Shown here: piece by piece, positions 50,596-61,600 of the stretch
How positions within the stretch are numbered: the stretch's first letter is position 1
Layout of the letters: every line of letters begins with the position of its first letter
NCBI GenBank assembly: GCA_903905455.1
Contig: CAIVGN010000198.1
Coordinates: forward strand, 37,486-101,485
Direction of reading: 5' to 3'
Length of the DNA stretch: 64,000 nucleotides
Origin: an uncultured Archangium sp.
GTDB taxonomy: Bacteria > Myxococcota > Myxococcia > Myxococcales > Myxococcaceae
Notes under the pieces: generated by a model
The model's database searches: none
Seen by the model: only the letters and a program-made list of their open reading frames with translations
Told to the model about the DNA's origin: nothing
Translations under genes and position numbers: made by a program

Positions 50596-52071
50596 TCACT
50601 CCACGCCCATCTGCGTCTCGCCGCCGGCCCGCTTGAGGCCCAGCGACTTCATCTTCTTGTAGAAGTGGCCGCGCTCGAGGTCGAGCAGCCGCGCCGCCTC
50701 GGTGGCGTTGTCGCGCGCGAACGAGAGGGCCCCGAGGATGATCTCCCGCTCGGCCTCCTCGACCTGGTCGCGGAACGTCTTGTCGGCCCGGTACCGGGGG
50801 GCGGGCAGGGCCGGGGTGGTCGGCGTCACGGGCACCGCCGGAGTCGGCGCCGTCGCGGTGAAGTCCACGTGGCTCGCGGGGGCCGGTACCTGCGGCGCGG
50901 AGCCGGCGCGGCGGCGGGGGAGCATCGCCTCGGCCTCACTGCCGGTGACCAGCGGGCCCTCGCAGAGGATCGCCAGGCGCTCGACGAGGTTGCGCAGCTC
51001 GCGCACGTTGCCCGGGTAGTCGTACTCCACCATGCGCGCCATGGCCTCGGGCAGCAGGCGCAGCGTCTTGCGGCCGTTCTTCCGGCACGACTCCTCGAGG
51101 AAGGCGTCGATGAGCGGGGCGAGGTCTTCCTTGCGCTCGCGCAGCGGCGGCGAGTGCAGCTGCACCACGTTCAACCGGAAGTAGAGGTCCTCGCGGAAGC
51201 GCCCCTTCTCGATCTCCACCTCGAGGTCCTTGTTGGTGGCGGCGATGACGCGCACGTCGACCTTCAGGGTCTCGCTGCCGCCCACGCGCTCCAGCTCCCC
51301 TTCCTGCAGCACCCGCAGGAGCTTGGCCTGCATCTGCGCCGGCATGTCGCCCACCTCGTCGAGGAACAGCGTGCCCCCGTCGGCCAGCTCGAACTTGCCG
51401 CGCCGGGCCGCCACCGCGCCGGTGAACGAGCCCTTCTCGTGCCCGAAGAGCTCCGACTCGATCAGCTCGTGGGGCACGGCCGCGCAGTTCAGCTTCACGA
51501 AGGGCCCGCTCTTGCGCTTGCTGTGCTGGTGCACGGCCCGCGCGATGAGCTCCTTGCCGCTGCCGTTCTCCCCGGTGATCAGCACCCGGCCTTCCGACGG
51601 CGCCGCCCGCTGGATGAGGGCGTAGATGCGCTGCATCGCCGGGCCCTGGCCCACCATGTCGAAGCGGCCGACCTCGGCGCGCAGCGTCTGGAGCTCCTCG
51701 ACGATCTTCACGTGCTCCAGCGCGTTCTTCAGCGCCAGGAGCATGCGGTCTCGCGAGATGGGCTTCTCCAGGAAGTCGCGCGCCCCCAGCTGCGTCGCCT
51801 TGACCGCGGTGTCGATGGTGCCGTGGCCCGACATCATGATCACCGGCAGGTCCTTCTTCAGCTCCCGCATCTTCGAGAGCGCGGTGAGGCCGTCCATGTC
51901 GGGCATCTTCACGTCCATCAGCACCGCGTCCACCGGCCGGGCGCCCAACACGTCGAGGGCCACCTTCGCGTCCGACGCCAGCTCCACGCGGTACCCCTCG
52001 AGCTGCAGGGCCTGGGACAGCGTCAGCAGAATGTTCCGTTCATCATCGACGACCAGAATCGTGGCGGACAT
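50596..52071 (-). CDS. NtrC-family sigma-54-dependent response regulator
   Basis: 491 residues. Receiver domain with phospho-acceptor Asp53 ([12 protein letters not shown]) and conserved Lys103 (LEKP). AAA+ domain with Walker A GENGSGKE (167-174), the sigma-54 contact loop GSFTGA (214-219; canonical GAFTGA with Ser), Walker [10 protein letters not shown] and the Arg-finger region. A Pro/Ala/Thr linker and a Fis-type HTH ([25 protein letters not shown]) follow. No histidine kinase gene is adjacent. It heads the minus-strand series with the phosphatase-fold lipoprotein, barrel and TldD/E genes. Confidence 0.94.
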   Translation of the reverse strand: MSATILVVDDERNILLTLSQALQLEGYRVELASDAKVALDVLGARPVDAVLMDVKMPDMDGLTALSKMRELKKDLPVIMMSGHGTIDTAVKATQLGARDFLEKPISRDRMLLALKNALEHVKIVEELQTLRAEVGRFDMVGQGPAMQRIYALIQRAAPSEGRVLITGENGSGKELIARAVHQHSKRKSGPFVKLNCAAVPHELIESELFGHEKGSFTGAVAARRGKFELADGGTLFLDEVGDMPAQMQAKLLRVLQEGELERVGGSETLKVDVRVIAATNKDLEVEIEKGRFREDLYFRLNVVQLHSPPLRERKEDLAPLIDAFLEESCRKNGRKTLRLLPEAMARMVEYDYPGNVRELRNLVERLAILCEGPLVTGSEAEAMLPRRRAGSAPQVPAPASHVDFTATAPTPAVPVTPTTPALPAPRYRADKTFRDQVEEAEREIILGALSFARDNATEAARLLDLERGHFYKKMKSLGLKRAGGETQMGVE

Positions 52072-52098
52072 GGGCGGTTTTTCCTTCGGGGACTGGGT

Positions 52099-52114
52099 GC
52101 GGCCATTTTGCCGC
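52099..52114. promoter_or_regulatory. Short inverted repeat in the regulator/Pal divergent region
   Basis: GCGGC (52099-52103) and GCCGC (52110-52114) around CATTTT in the 118-bp region between the NtrC-type gene and the Pal-like gene. Could be an operator; no convincing -24/-12 or -35/-10 element was found in the region. Confidence 0.25.
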
Positions 52115-52189
52115 GGTCAGGTCCGGGCAGGTGTCTTCTTTGGAAGAGGCGTGCCAACCGTGCAGTTTCCGGGTATGGGCCACCACAAC

Positions 52190-52891
52190 ATGCGCATCCC
52201 ACACTTCACGACTGGCCTGCTCGCGACCGCGGCGATCTTCCTCACTGCCTGCCCTCCGACCTACCCCAAGTGCGAGAGCGACGATCACTGCAAGGACAAG
52301 GGCGAGGTCTGTGTCCAGGGCCAGTGCGCCGAGTGCGCGACCAACGCCAACTGCAAGGACGGCTTCGTGTGCGACGCCAACAAGTGCGTCCCCAAGCCGG
52401 AGTGCACCGGTGACTCGGGCTGCGGTGAAGGCAAGAAGTGCAGCAAGGGCAAGTGCGCGGTGGCCGAAGTGAAGCAGGAGTGCGCGGCCGACGACGACTG
52501 TCCGTCAGGCCAGGGCTGCACCAAGGGCAAGTGCGCCACCACCACCAACACCTCGAAGAACGCGTGCGCCTTCGAGCCGGTGCGCTTCGACTTCAACGAG
52601 TACAACCTCTCGGCCCCGGTGCAGGCGGCGCTGGCCCAGTACGCGGACTGCATCAAGAAGGGCAGCCTGCGCATGACCCTCGAGGGCCACGCCGACGAGC
52701 GCGGCACCGACGAGTTCAACATGGTCCTCTCGCAGAAGCGCGCGGCCTCGGTGCGCAAGTACCTCGTCGACCTCGGCGTCTCGGGTGGCGCGCTGGACAC
52801 CGTCGGCTACGGCGAGAACAAGCCCGCGATGAACGGCAGCAACGAAGAGGCGTGGACGGCCAACCGCCGCGTCGAGTTCAAGAAGCGCTGA
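52190..52891 (+). CDS. Pal/OmpA-domain lipoprotein with Cys-rich N-terminal region
   Basis: 233 residues from ATG 52190; an in-frame ATG at 52175 would add five residues (MGHHN) and cannot be excluded. Lipobox LTAC (Cys21). Five short Cys modules (CESDDHCKDKGEVCVQGQC type, residues ~27-125) are followed by an OmpA-like peptidoglycan-binding domain: VRFDFNEYNLSAPVQ, TLEGHADERGTDEFNMVLSQKRAASVRKYL, GYGENKP and NRRVEFK. Anchors the outer membrane to peptidoglycan. Tol genes are not present. The Cys modules resemble those at 26965-27903. Confidence 0.9.
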   Translation: MRIPHFTTGLLATAAIFLTACPPTYPKCESDDHCKDKGEVCVQGQCAECATNANCKDGFVCDANKCVPKPECTGDSGCGEGKKCSKGKCAVAEVKQECAADDDCPSGQGCTKGKCATTTNTSKNACAFEPVRFDFNEYNLSAPVQAALAQYADCIKKGSLRMTLEGHADERGTDEFNMVLSQKRAASVRKYLVDLGVSGGALDTVGYGENKPAMNGSNEEAWTANRRVEFKKR

Positions 52892-52914
52892 AGCCAGCTT
52901 CCTGAAGCACCAGG

Positions 52915-52944
52915 GCCAGCCCGCGAGTGTTCGGGGCTGGCTTT
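52915..52944 (+). terminator. Rho-independent-like terminator after the Pal-like gene
   Basis: GCCAGCCC (52915-52922), 11-nt loop, GGGCTGGC (52934-52941), followed by TTT. It lies between the convergent Pal-like and coiled-coil genes, about 24 bp after the Pal stop, and could serve both directions. Confidence 0.7.
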
Positions 52945-52957
52945 GTCGTGTCCCGCG

Positions 52958-53272
52958 TCAACTGGGACGGTTGGGCGCGACCGCGGTGAGGATGACCTTG
53001 AGGACGCTCTCGATGCTGTCGAAGCGGGCGTCCATGCGGGTCTCAAGTGCGTCGATGCGGGCGTCCATCCGGTCGAAGCGGGCGTCCATCTTGTCGAAGC
53101 GGTCGTCGATGGCATCGAAGCGGGCCTCGATCGCCTCCGCGAGGTCGGCCACGGTGTTCGTCAGTTGATGGAGATCGTGCGTGACGACCTCCACCCGAAT
53201 GCTCAGTCGCTCGAGGGTCTTCTGCACGGGTTCAAGCTCCTCACGCGTCACGTACTTTGCTGCCTGCGCCAT
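52958..53272 (-). CDS. Small coiled-coil protein with RFDxxDA heptads
   Basis: 104 residues from ATG 53272 (MAQAAKYVTREEL). Continuous amphipathic helix predicted from about residue 8 to 95, with tandem near-heptads ARFDAID, DRFDKMD, ARFDRMD, ARIDALE, TRMDARFDSIE. No signal peptide or membrane segment apart from a weak hydrophobic C-terminus (VLKVILTAVAP). Similar DxRFDxxDxR repeats occur in small bacterial and phage-tail-linked coiled-coil proteins. Function unknown. Confidence 0.65.
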   Translation of the reverse strand: MAQAAKYVTREELEPVQKTLERLSIRVEVVTHDLHQLTNTVADLAEAIEARFDAIDDRFDKMDARFDRMDARIDALETRMDARFDSIESVLKVILTAVAPNRPS

Positions 53273-53430
53273 GAACGGCCTCCGATGGTAGTGGATGTGC
53301 TGCAGGGTTGCCCAGAGCAGGGGCGGTGCCAGCGCAACCGCCCGAGACTCCGAAGCCACGTCCCTGGCGCAGTGCACGACCGGCGATGCGGCACGGACGC
53401 TCCAGCCCGAGGCTCACGACCCGGGAGTCG
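53273..53430. other. 158-bp intergenic stretch upstream of the coiled-coil gene
   Basis: No gene supported. It holds GGTTGC (53306-53311) and GCAACC (53334-53339) as a wide inverted repeat and a small hairpin ACGAC/GTCGT (53416-53431) overlapping the RecQ stop, a possible recQ terminator. No confident promoter is visible. Confidence 0.4.
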
Positions 53431-55470
<2,040 letters not shown>

Positions 55471-55500
55471 ATGGCCCCCCCCGGTCGATCGCGTCAACCC

Positions 55501-56223
55501 TCATGGTGACTGCAGCCGCGAGAGGTAGCCGGGCTCGTCGCCCTTGAGCAGCCCGCGGGCGAGCATCGACACGTAGCCGCGCTCGCCGATGACCAGGTGA
55601 TCGAGCAGCCGCACGCACAGCAGCCGGCCGCCGTCCCGCAGTTGCCTCGTGAGCGCCACGTCCTGCACCGACGGCTCCGGGTCACCCGAGGGGTGGTTGT
55701 GGAGCAGCACGATGCCCGTGGCGCGGCTGGCGACGGCCGGGGCCAGGGCCTCCCGGGGGTCGACGTGACACTGGTCCACGCTGCCCTCGGCGACGCGCAC
55801 GTGGCGCAGCAGGCCGTTGCGGCTGTTGAGGCACAACACGTGGAACTCCTCGCGCCTGGCGCCGATGAGCCGCTTCTTCGCCCACTCGTAGATCGCCTGG
55901 GGGGTCTGCAGCCTGGGCCGCTCGTCCGTCGACAGGTGCAGGCGCCTCGCCAGCTCGCCCGCGGCCAGCACCCGCGCGCTCTCGGTCGGCGTCAGCTGCC
56001 GGTGCTCCACGAGCGCTTCGGGCGATTCCTGCAGCAGCGCGCGCAGGCCCCCGTCCACCATCACCGCCGCGCGCTGCAGCTCGTCGCTGTTGAGCAGCAG
56101 GGCCACCAGCTCGGTCCCGCTCAAGGCCGACGCGCCCAGGCGCAGCAGCCGCCGCTTCACCTCTTCGAGCCCCTTTCGCTGCGGAGCCGTCACCGTCTCT
56201 TCGTTCAACCAGTCGCCTTCCAT
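55501..56223 (-). CDS. radC: RadC/JAMM-domain protein
   Basis: 240 residues; GGGAGG just upstream selects ATG 56223. N-terminal UPF0758 helical region (KRRLLRLGASALSGTELVALLLN) and the RadC MPN+/JAMM domain with Glu126, His175, His177, Ser179 and Asp188 (LLHNHPSGDPEPSVQD), all metal-binding residues intact. RadC proteins were once linked to DNA repair; their real activity is unsettled. Located upstream of recQ on the same strand. Divergent from the zinc-ribbon protein gene, with 133 bp between that hold no recognised element. Confidence 0.93.
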   Translation of the reverse strand: MEGDWLNEETVTAPQRKGLEEVKRRLLRLGASALSGTELVALLLNSDELQRAAVMVDGGLRALLQESPEALVEHRQLTPTESARVLAAGELARRLHLSTDERPRLQTPQAIYEWAKKRLIGARREEFHVLCLNSRNGLLRHVRVAEGSVDQCHVDPREALAPAVASRATGIVLLHNHPSGDPEPSVQDVALTRQLRDGGRLLCVRLLDHLVIGERGYVSMLARGLLKGDEPGYLSRLQSP

Positions 56224-56356
56224 CGCCCACCTCCCTTGCGTGGGGGACTGAGCAACGGCTGTGCCGCGCGGGCTCCCGGGTGGGCGCACCGCCGGGGAGG
56301 CGCCGGCCGGAGCCGGGGCGCGGACGCTCCGTGACGCTTCTCGGCGCCTGAGAGGT

Positions 56357-56779
56357 ATGGTGCCGGCCGTGATTTCGAAAGCGAAGGTCGCGTCGCAGTG
56401 TGCGACGTGTCGCAAGGGCAGCTTCCTCGAGGTGGGCCAGGAGATCGTCGGCGGCCAGCTCAAGTGGTTCGAGCGGTTCTCGTGCGTCTGCGGTCACGGC
56501 TTCGAGACGGGCGGGGTGGGCTTGCCCTCGCCGGGCATCCGCAAGTCGATCCTCACCCAGTCAGGGCGCGCGGAGGTGTGGGTCGACGACGCGCAGGCCG
56601 TGCCGAAGGTGTTGGTGCTGCTGGTCAAGGGCCTGGGCATGCCCGAGGCAGAGGCCACGAGGCGCCTGGCGAAGCTGCCGGCGGTGGCCTTCGAGGGCAC
56701 CCACGTGGAGGCGGAGTTCATCACCAGGGCGCTCCAGCAGGGCAGCGTCGTGGCGCGCGTGGTCAATCACCTGCCGTGA
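56357..56779 (+). CDS. Zinc-ribbon protein with L7/L12-like C-terminal segment
   Basis: 140 residues from ATG 56357 (a GTG at 56369 is also possible). CATC (Cys pair near residue 15) and CVC (after ERFS) suggest a zinc ribbon in the first 50 residues. The C-terminal half, VPKVLVLLVKGLGMPEAEATRRLAKLPAVAFEGTHVEAEFITRALQQGSVVARVV, has the beta-alpha-alpha-beta-alpha-beta pattern of ribosomal L7/L12 C-terminal or ClpS-like domains, by pattern only. Its 3' end overlaps the convergent DUF523 gene by 17 bp. Function unknown. Confidence 0.6.
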   Translation: MVPAVISKAKVASQCATCRKGSFLEVGQEIVGGQLKWFERFSCVCGHGFETGGVGLPSPGIRKSILTQSGRAEVWVDDAQAVPKVLVLLVKGLGMPEAEATRRLAKLPAVAFEGTHVEAEFITRALQQGSVVARVVNHLP

Positions 56780-57221
56780 GGCCGGCCTCGGCCCACTGCA
56801 GTTCGCTGAACACCGTGACCCCGGCGGCGCGCAGGAGTCGCACCGTCTCACCTTCACCGCCCGTGAGGCGTGTCCTGCTGAAGGTCCCGTCGTAGACGAA
56901 GCCGCTCCCGCACGAGGGGCTGCCTTCCTTCATCACCGCCACTGCGATGCCGTGCTCGCGCACCAGGCGCAGCGCCTCGTCGGCGCCCTTGCTGAAGGCC
57001 TGGGTGACGTCGAGCCCGCCGTCGGTCACCACGCGCCCATCGGGCTGCTGCTCCGCCGGGGGCCGCGGCACCGGGAGCCCCCCTTCGACCTCGGGGCACA
57101 CCCGCACCACGCGACCCTGCTCGAGCCAGCGCGTGAGCACCGGGTGCGGCGAGGCCTTCGACTGCCCATCGAAGCGGACCCGCTCGCCCAGCAGGCAGGC
57201 GCTCACCAGCACCTTCTTCAC
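56763..57221 (-). CDS. DUF523/TudS-family Fe-S protein
   Basis: 152 residues, GTG start in a GTGA overlap. KVLVSACLLGERVRFDGQSK, RVCPEVEGGLPVPR, KEGSPSCGSGFVYDG are the three Cys-containing motifs (Cys9, Cys42, Cys104) that hold the catalytic [4Fe-4S] cluster in TudS, a thiouracil desulfurase of this family. Predicted desulfuration of a thiolated base or related scavenging. Translationally coupled to the upstream SDR gene. Confidence 0.85.
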   Translation of the reverse strand: MKKVLVSACLLGERVRFDGQSKASPHPVLTRWLEQGRVVRVCPEVEGGLPVPRPPAEQQPDGRVVTDGGLDVTQAFSKGADEALRLVREHGIAVAVMKEGSPSCGSGFVYDGTFSRTRLTGGEGETVRLLRAAGVTVFSELQWAEAGLTAGD

Positions 57222-57859
57222 GATTTCGGGGCCTGTTCGACGAGCGCCCAGAGATCGACGCCTTCGAGGGCCTTCCCCAGCGGCGCGCGCTCGGTGGCCG
57301 CCACCAGGATCGCCGAGGCCAACTGGTGCAGGGTGATCGGCTCGTAGCGCTTGAGCCCCAGCAGCCGGGTGACGGCGCCCAGGCCGGCCAGGTGCACGCC
57401 CTCCCGGTCGGCGAAGGCCGAGGGGCGGAAGATGGTGAAGGGAAGCCCGCTCTCGACGACGAGGCGCTCGGCCTCGGCCTTGGCCTTCAGGTACGCGCCG
57501 CGCGGGCTCCCGGCGCCGACGCTGGATAGCAGCACGAGGTGGTCGACGGTGCCGCAGGCCTTCGCGGCTTCGACGAGCTGCCGCGTGGTGCCGATGTCGC
57601 TCGTCTCGTAGGTGTCGCCGCTGCCAAAGCGCTTGCGCATGGTGCCGATCAACTGGATGACCGTGGTGCAGCCACGCATCACCTCGGGCAGCTTGACGTC
57701 GGAGAGCTCGAGCGCGGCGACGCGGGCGGTGCCCAGCTTGCTCGCGCTCTTCGGCCGCGCCTGCGCGAGGACGTCCACCTTTCCTCGCGCGCATAACGGC
57801 AACAGCGTCTGACCGACGGCACCCGTGGCACCAGCGACGAAGAGATGGCGAGTTGGCAC
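57218..57859 (-). CDS. Atypical SDR NAD(P)-binding protein (NmrA/epimerase-like)
   Basis: 213 residues; GTG 57859 is set by GGAGG (57872-57868) 8 nt upstream. N-terminal Rossmann LFVAGATGAVGQTLLPLC, then ALELSDVKLPEVMRGCTTVIQLIG, DIGTTRQLVEAAKACGTVDHLVLLSSVGA, KAKAEAERLVVESGLPFTIFRPSAF. A typical short atypical-SDR, missing the YxxxK Tyr of classical enzymes (it has YLKAK). The open frame extends far upstream but only as antisense of the RapA-like gene. Coupled to the DUF523 gene by GTGA. Confidence 0.87.
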   Translation of the reverse strand: MPTRHLFVAGATGAVGQTLLPLCARGKVDVLAQARPKSASKLGTARVAALELSDVKLPEVMRGCTTVIQLIGTMRKRFGSGDTYETSDIGTTRQLVEAAKACGTVDHLVLLSSVGAGSPRGAYLKAKAEAERLVVESGLPFTIFRPSAFADREGVHLAGLGAVTRLLGLKRYEPITLHQLASAILVAATERAPLGKALEGVDLWALVEQAPKS

Positions 57860-57892
57860 TATTTTGGCCTCCGGTGAGATCGCATCCGTATT

Positions 57893-57911
57893 GTGCGCAC
57901 CTCGCAATTGC
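57893..57911. promoter_or_regulatory. Two adjacent 8-bp palindromes before the barrel gene
   Basis: GTGCGCAC (57893-57900) and GCAATTGC (57904-57911), perfect palindromes 3 bp apart, directly before the ribosome-binding site AAAGGAG (57912-57918), in the 66-bp divergent region with the SDR gene. Possible regulator sites. Confidence 0.35.
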
Positions 57912-57925
57912 AAAGGAGCCTGTCC

Positions 57926-58519
57926 ATGTCCCGCTACTTCAAGCTGTCGCTGCTCGCCCTCGCGCTCCTCTCGACCCCGGTGCTGGCGGACGAGACGGGC
58001 ACGGCCAGCGACACCCCGACGGAGAGCACCTTCCGTCACCAGGGCGCGCTGCTCGATCGCTCGCCGCAGCGCCGCTCGCAGATGCTCTCGGTGTTCCTCG
58101 GCATCCCCTACGGCTACTACTATTACGGCGGCTTCCCCTTCGGCCTGGGCGCGCGCTACCTGATCCCCATCCTCCACGACGGGTTCATCCCGGCGATCAA
58201 CGACTCGTTCAGCATCGAGTTCGGGCTCGACTTCAGCGGCGTCGCGGCGCGCGGCTTCTACCCGACGCTCGGCATCCCGGTCGAAGTGATGTGGCAGTTC
58301 CACCTGACCCAGAAGTTCTCGGCCTACGCGAAGGTCGGCGTGGTCATCGAGTTCAACTTCGTGCCCTATGCCTGCGCCGGTACCTTCGCCTGCCGCGGCG
58401 TGGTCAGCGCGTCGCCCATCGGCAACATCGGCCTCATGTACAAGTTCACCGACAAGATCTCCTTCCGCGCCGAGGCGGGCTACCCCTGGGTGAAGGTCGG
58501 TCTCGGCTTCGACATGTGA
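57926..58519 (+). CDS. Small exported beta-barrel protein
   Basis: 197 residues; AAGGAG (57913-57918) 7 nt upstream selects ATG 57926. Signal peptide MSRYFKLSLLALALLSTPVLA. Aromatic-rich strands (IPYGYYYYGGFPFGLGARYLIPIL, FSIEFGLDFSGVAARGFYPTLGIPVEVMWQFHL, FSAYAKVGVVIEFNFVPY) and a C-terminal VKVGLGFDM suggest an eight-stranded barrel. Two Cys (YACAGTFAC) form a possible loop disulphide. The short divergent region (57860-57925) holds palindromes GTGCGCAC (57893-57900) and GCAATTGC (57904-57911), which may be operators. Confidence 0.8.
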   Translation: MSRYFKLSLLALALLSTPVLADETGTASDTPTESTFRHQGALLDRSPQRRSQMLSVFLGIPYGYYYYGGFPFGLGARYLIPILHDGFIPAINDSFSIEFGLDFSGVAARGFYPTLGIPVEVMWQFHLTQKFSAYAKVGVVIEFNFVPYACAGTFACRGVVSASPIGNIGLMYKFTDKISFRAEAGYPWVKVGLGFDM

Positions 58520-58579
58520 GTTCCGCGAGCAATCCTCCGGGGTTGACGCAGACCCTGCGCGTAACGATTCGGTGCAGCA

Positions 58580-58610
58580 ACGTCCCGGGGCCGCTATAGG
58601 CGCGGGACGT
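58580..58610 (+). promoter_or_regulatory. Inverted repeat abutting the RapA-like gene start
   Basis: Perfect 8-bp arms ACGTCCCG (58580-58587) and CGGGACGT (58603-58610) with a 15-nt loop containing TATAGG (58595-58600); it ends 2 nt before ATG 58613. No Shine-Dalgarno sequence separates it from the start. TTGACG (58543-58548) is a possible -35 further upstream but is too far from TATAGG to pair with it. The arrangement parallels the repeat before the adenosine deaminase gene. Confidence 0.5.
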
Positions 58611-58612
58611 AC

Positions 58613-61600
58613 ATGAGTTCGTTCATCGCGGGAATGAAGGTGAAGTACCTGCCACAGCCCGAGTGGGGCGTGGGGCACCTCTTGTCGATCGAAGAGGGGG
58701 GGGCGCGCGCGGAAGTGCAGTTCCCCGGTCGGGAGAACGGCGAGGCGCTCACGGTGTCGACGCGCGGCGGGGCCCTGGTCCCTGCGGCCCTCGACGTCGG
58801 CGCCGCGGTGAAGTCGAACAAGGGCAAGAGCGGGGTGGTGCTGCGCGAAGAAGAAGGCGCGCGCGGCCTGCGGCGCTACGCGGTCAAGTTCGACGACGGC
58901 AAGGAAGACGAGTACCCGGAGACCGAGCTGCGCGCGCTGCCGCCCAAGCCCGATCTCCTGACGATGCTCAAGGAAGGCCGCGCCGCTGACGCGAAGAACT
59001 TCCTGCTGCGCCGCTCGGCGCTCCAGCTCGACGACGAGCGCCGCAACGACGCCCTCGGGGCGCTCCTCGCCTCGCGCGTCATGGTCAAGCCGCACCAGGT
59101 CGGCGTGGTGCAGCGCGTGCTCTCGGGCCACCGCCCGCGCTTCGTGCTCGCCGACGAGGTCGGCCTGGGCAAGACCATCGAAGCGGGCATGATCTTCTCG
59201 GCCCTGCGCCTGGCCGGGCTCTCGCGCCGCGTGCTGGTGGTGGCCCCCAGCCACCTCACGGTGCAGTGGCTCGTGGAGCTCTTCCACAAGTTCAACCACC
59301 TCTTCACCCTGATGGACTCGGAGCGCTACGAGCAGTCGCTCGACGAGCAGCCCACCGTCTCGCCGTGGGCGCGCTTCAACTTCGTGGTCACCAGCCTCGA
59401 GCTGCTGCAGCGCTCGGAGCAGTACCGTACCGAGGCCGGCGCCCCGGCGGCGCACTGGGATCTCGTGATCATCGACGAGGCCCACCACCTCAAGGGCGAG
59501 AAGGCCTACGAGGCCGCCCAGGCCCTGGCGCGCAACTCGTGGGGCCTGCTGCTGCTGACCGCCACCCCGATGCAGCTCGACCCCGCCGAGTACCAGGCGC
59601 TGCTCTCGCTCATCGACCCGCTCACCGCGCCCACCGCCAAGGAGTTCGAGGCCCGCCTCGCCCGCCAGGAGGAGCTCTCCCAGGCCCTGCGCGCGCTGCT
59701 CAAGGGCAAGTCGACCAAGGCCTCGGTCAAGGAGCTCGCCAAGAAGTTCCCCCAGGACGAGGCGCTCCAGGAGATCGAAGACCCCGACGAGATGCTGATG
59801 CACCTCGCCGAGACCTACTCGCTGTCCGACCGGCTGATCCGCAACCGGCGCGCCACCGTCGGCGGCTTCTCCGAGCGCAAGCTGCACGTGCACCCGGTGG
59901 TGCTCGCGAAGGACGAGCTCGAGGCCCGGGACTCGGCCCTCGCGTTGCTGGCGAAGGACAACACCCTGCGCGGCGCCGCCCTGGCGAACCTCGTGCGTCG
60001 CCTCGAGTCGTCGCCGGCCGCCTTCCTCTCCGCGGTGCGCGGCAACCAGGCGCTCTTCGGCACCAAGCTCGCGCTGCCCGACAAGGACGCGAAGTACACC
60101 GCCTTCGTGAAGCTGCTGCGCGGCGTGTGGGCCAAGGAGCCGCGCGCCAAGGTGCTGGTGTTCACCGAGGCCCGCGACACCCTGGACAGCCTGCAGTCCA
60201 AGCTGCGCAACGACTCGGTCGAGGCGCTGGCGTACCACGGGGACCTGGCCCTGGCCGAACGCGACCGCCAGGTGGCCCGCTTCCGCGACCCCGAGGGGCC
60301 CCGGGTGCTGCTGTCGACGGAGGTCGGCGGTGAAGGCCGCAACTTCCAGTTCTCGCACCACCTCGTGAACTACGACCTTCCCTGGTCGCCCGCGACGATG
60401 GAGCAGCGCATCGGCCGCCTCGATCGCATCGGCCAGACCCAGTCCGTCGACATCCACGTCTTCGAGGCGCCCGGTACCTTCAGCGCCGACGTGCTCGCCG
60501 TGCTGCGCGACGCGGTCGGCGTCTTCGGGGAGACGGTCGGCGGCCTCGACGCGGTGCTCGAGGAGGTCGAACCGCGGCTCACCGAGCTGGCCCTGGAAGA
60601 GCCCACCAAGCGCGCGGCCTACGTGAAGGATCTCACCGACAAGGTGAAGCTGGCCCGCGAGCAGGTCAAGCGCGCCTACGACCCGCTGCTCGACCTGCGC
60701 AGCTTCGACAAGTTCGAGGTCAAGGGCCTGGTGCAGCGCAGCCACGAGCGCACCGGCATGGAGACCGACGAGGACGAGTCCCTCGACGACGGGCTGTGGA
60801 GCATCGCCCGCGATCTCGATGAGCGCCTCGAGGAGTGCATCACCGAGCTCGCCGACCGCATCGGCATCAAGGTCGACCAGGACCAGGAGGTCGACGCCTT
60901 CCAGTGCGCCTTCCACTTCGGTCACGCGCTCAACGTCGAAGCGCTGCCCGGCTACGACATCACCGAGGAGCGCACGGTGCTCGGCACCTTCTGGCGCGAC
61001 ACGGCCGTCGAGCAGGAAGAGATCGAGTACTTCGCCACCGGCCACCCGCTCGTGGAGGCGCTCTTCGGCTTCCTCCGCGATGGCCCGTATGGCCGCAACG
61101 GGGTGCGTTTCCTGGAGGTGAAGAAGCCCCTGCGCGGCCAGGGCGTGGAGTTCCTCTTCCACATCACCACCCCCGAGCCCAGCGACACCACGCCCGGCGC
61201 CCGGGTGCCCTCGCGGCAGCTCTCGCGCTTCCTCACCACCACGCTCATTCACACCGCCGTGGTGCGCGGGCCCGACGGAAAGCCCAAGGCCGACGCCGAG
61301 CTGCTCGAGCTGCTGCGCGAGGTCGACGGGCGTTCGCTCAAGGCCAACGAGGTCGCCGCCGCGTTCCCCGAGCTGCGCAGCTTCATCGACGACGCCGCGA
61401 GGGTCGCGGTGACGGCGGCCAAGGCCCAGCTCGAGGCGCTCAAGGACAGTGCCCGCGAAGTCATCGAGGACGAGCGCGATCTCTCGATGCTGCGCATCAA
61501 GCTCTCGCTCGAGCACCAGGGCGTGCCCGATCAGAAGATCCAGCAGGTGTTGCGCGAAGAGCTCTCGTTCGCCGACGAGCTCCTCGAGGCGCTGGATGGC

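Noticed and set aside
52072..52189. Sigma-54 (-24/-12) promoter before the Pal-like gene
   Set aside because: TGGG and TTGC words are present, but the spacing between GG and GC is 12-13 bp, not the required 10.
57860..61516. Minus-strand open frame of about 1220 codons antisense to the RapA-like gene
   Set aside because: It is a continuous extension of the SDR frame through the complement of a well-supported SNF2 gene; its translation is rich in Glu, Arg, His, Gly and Leu with no motifs, as expected for GC-rich antisense frames.
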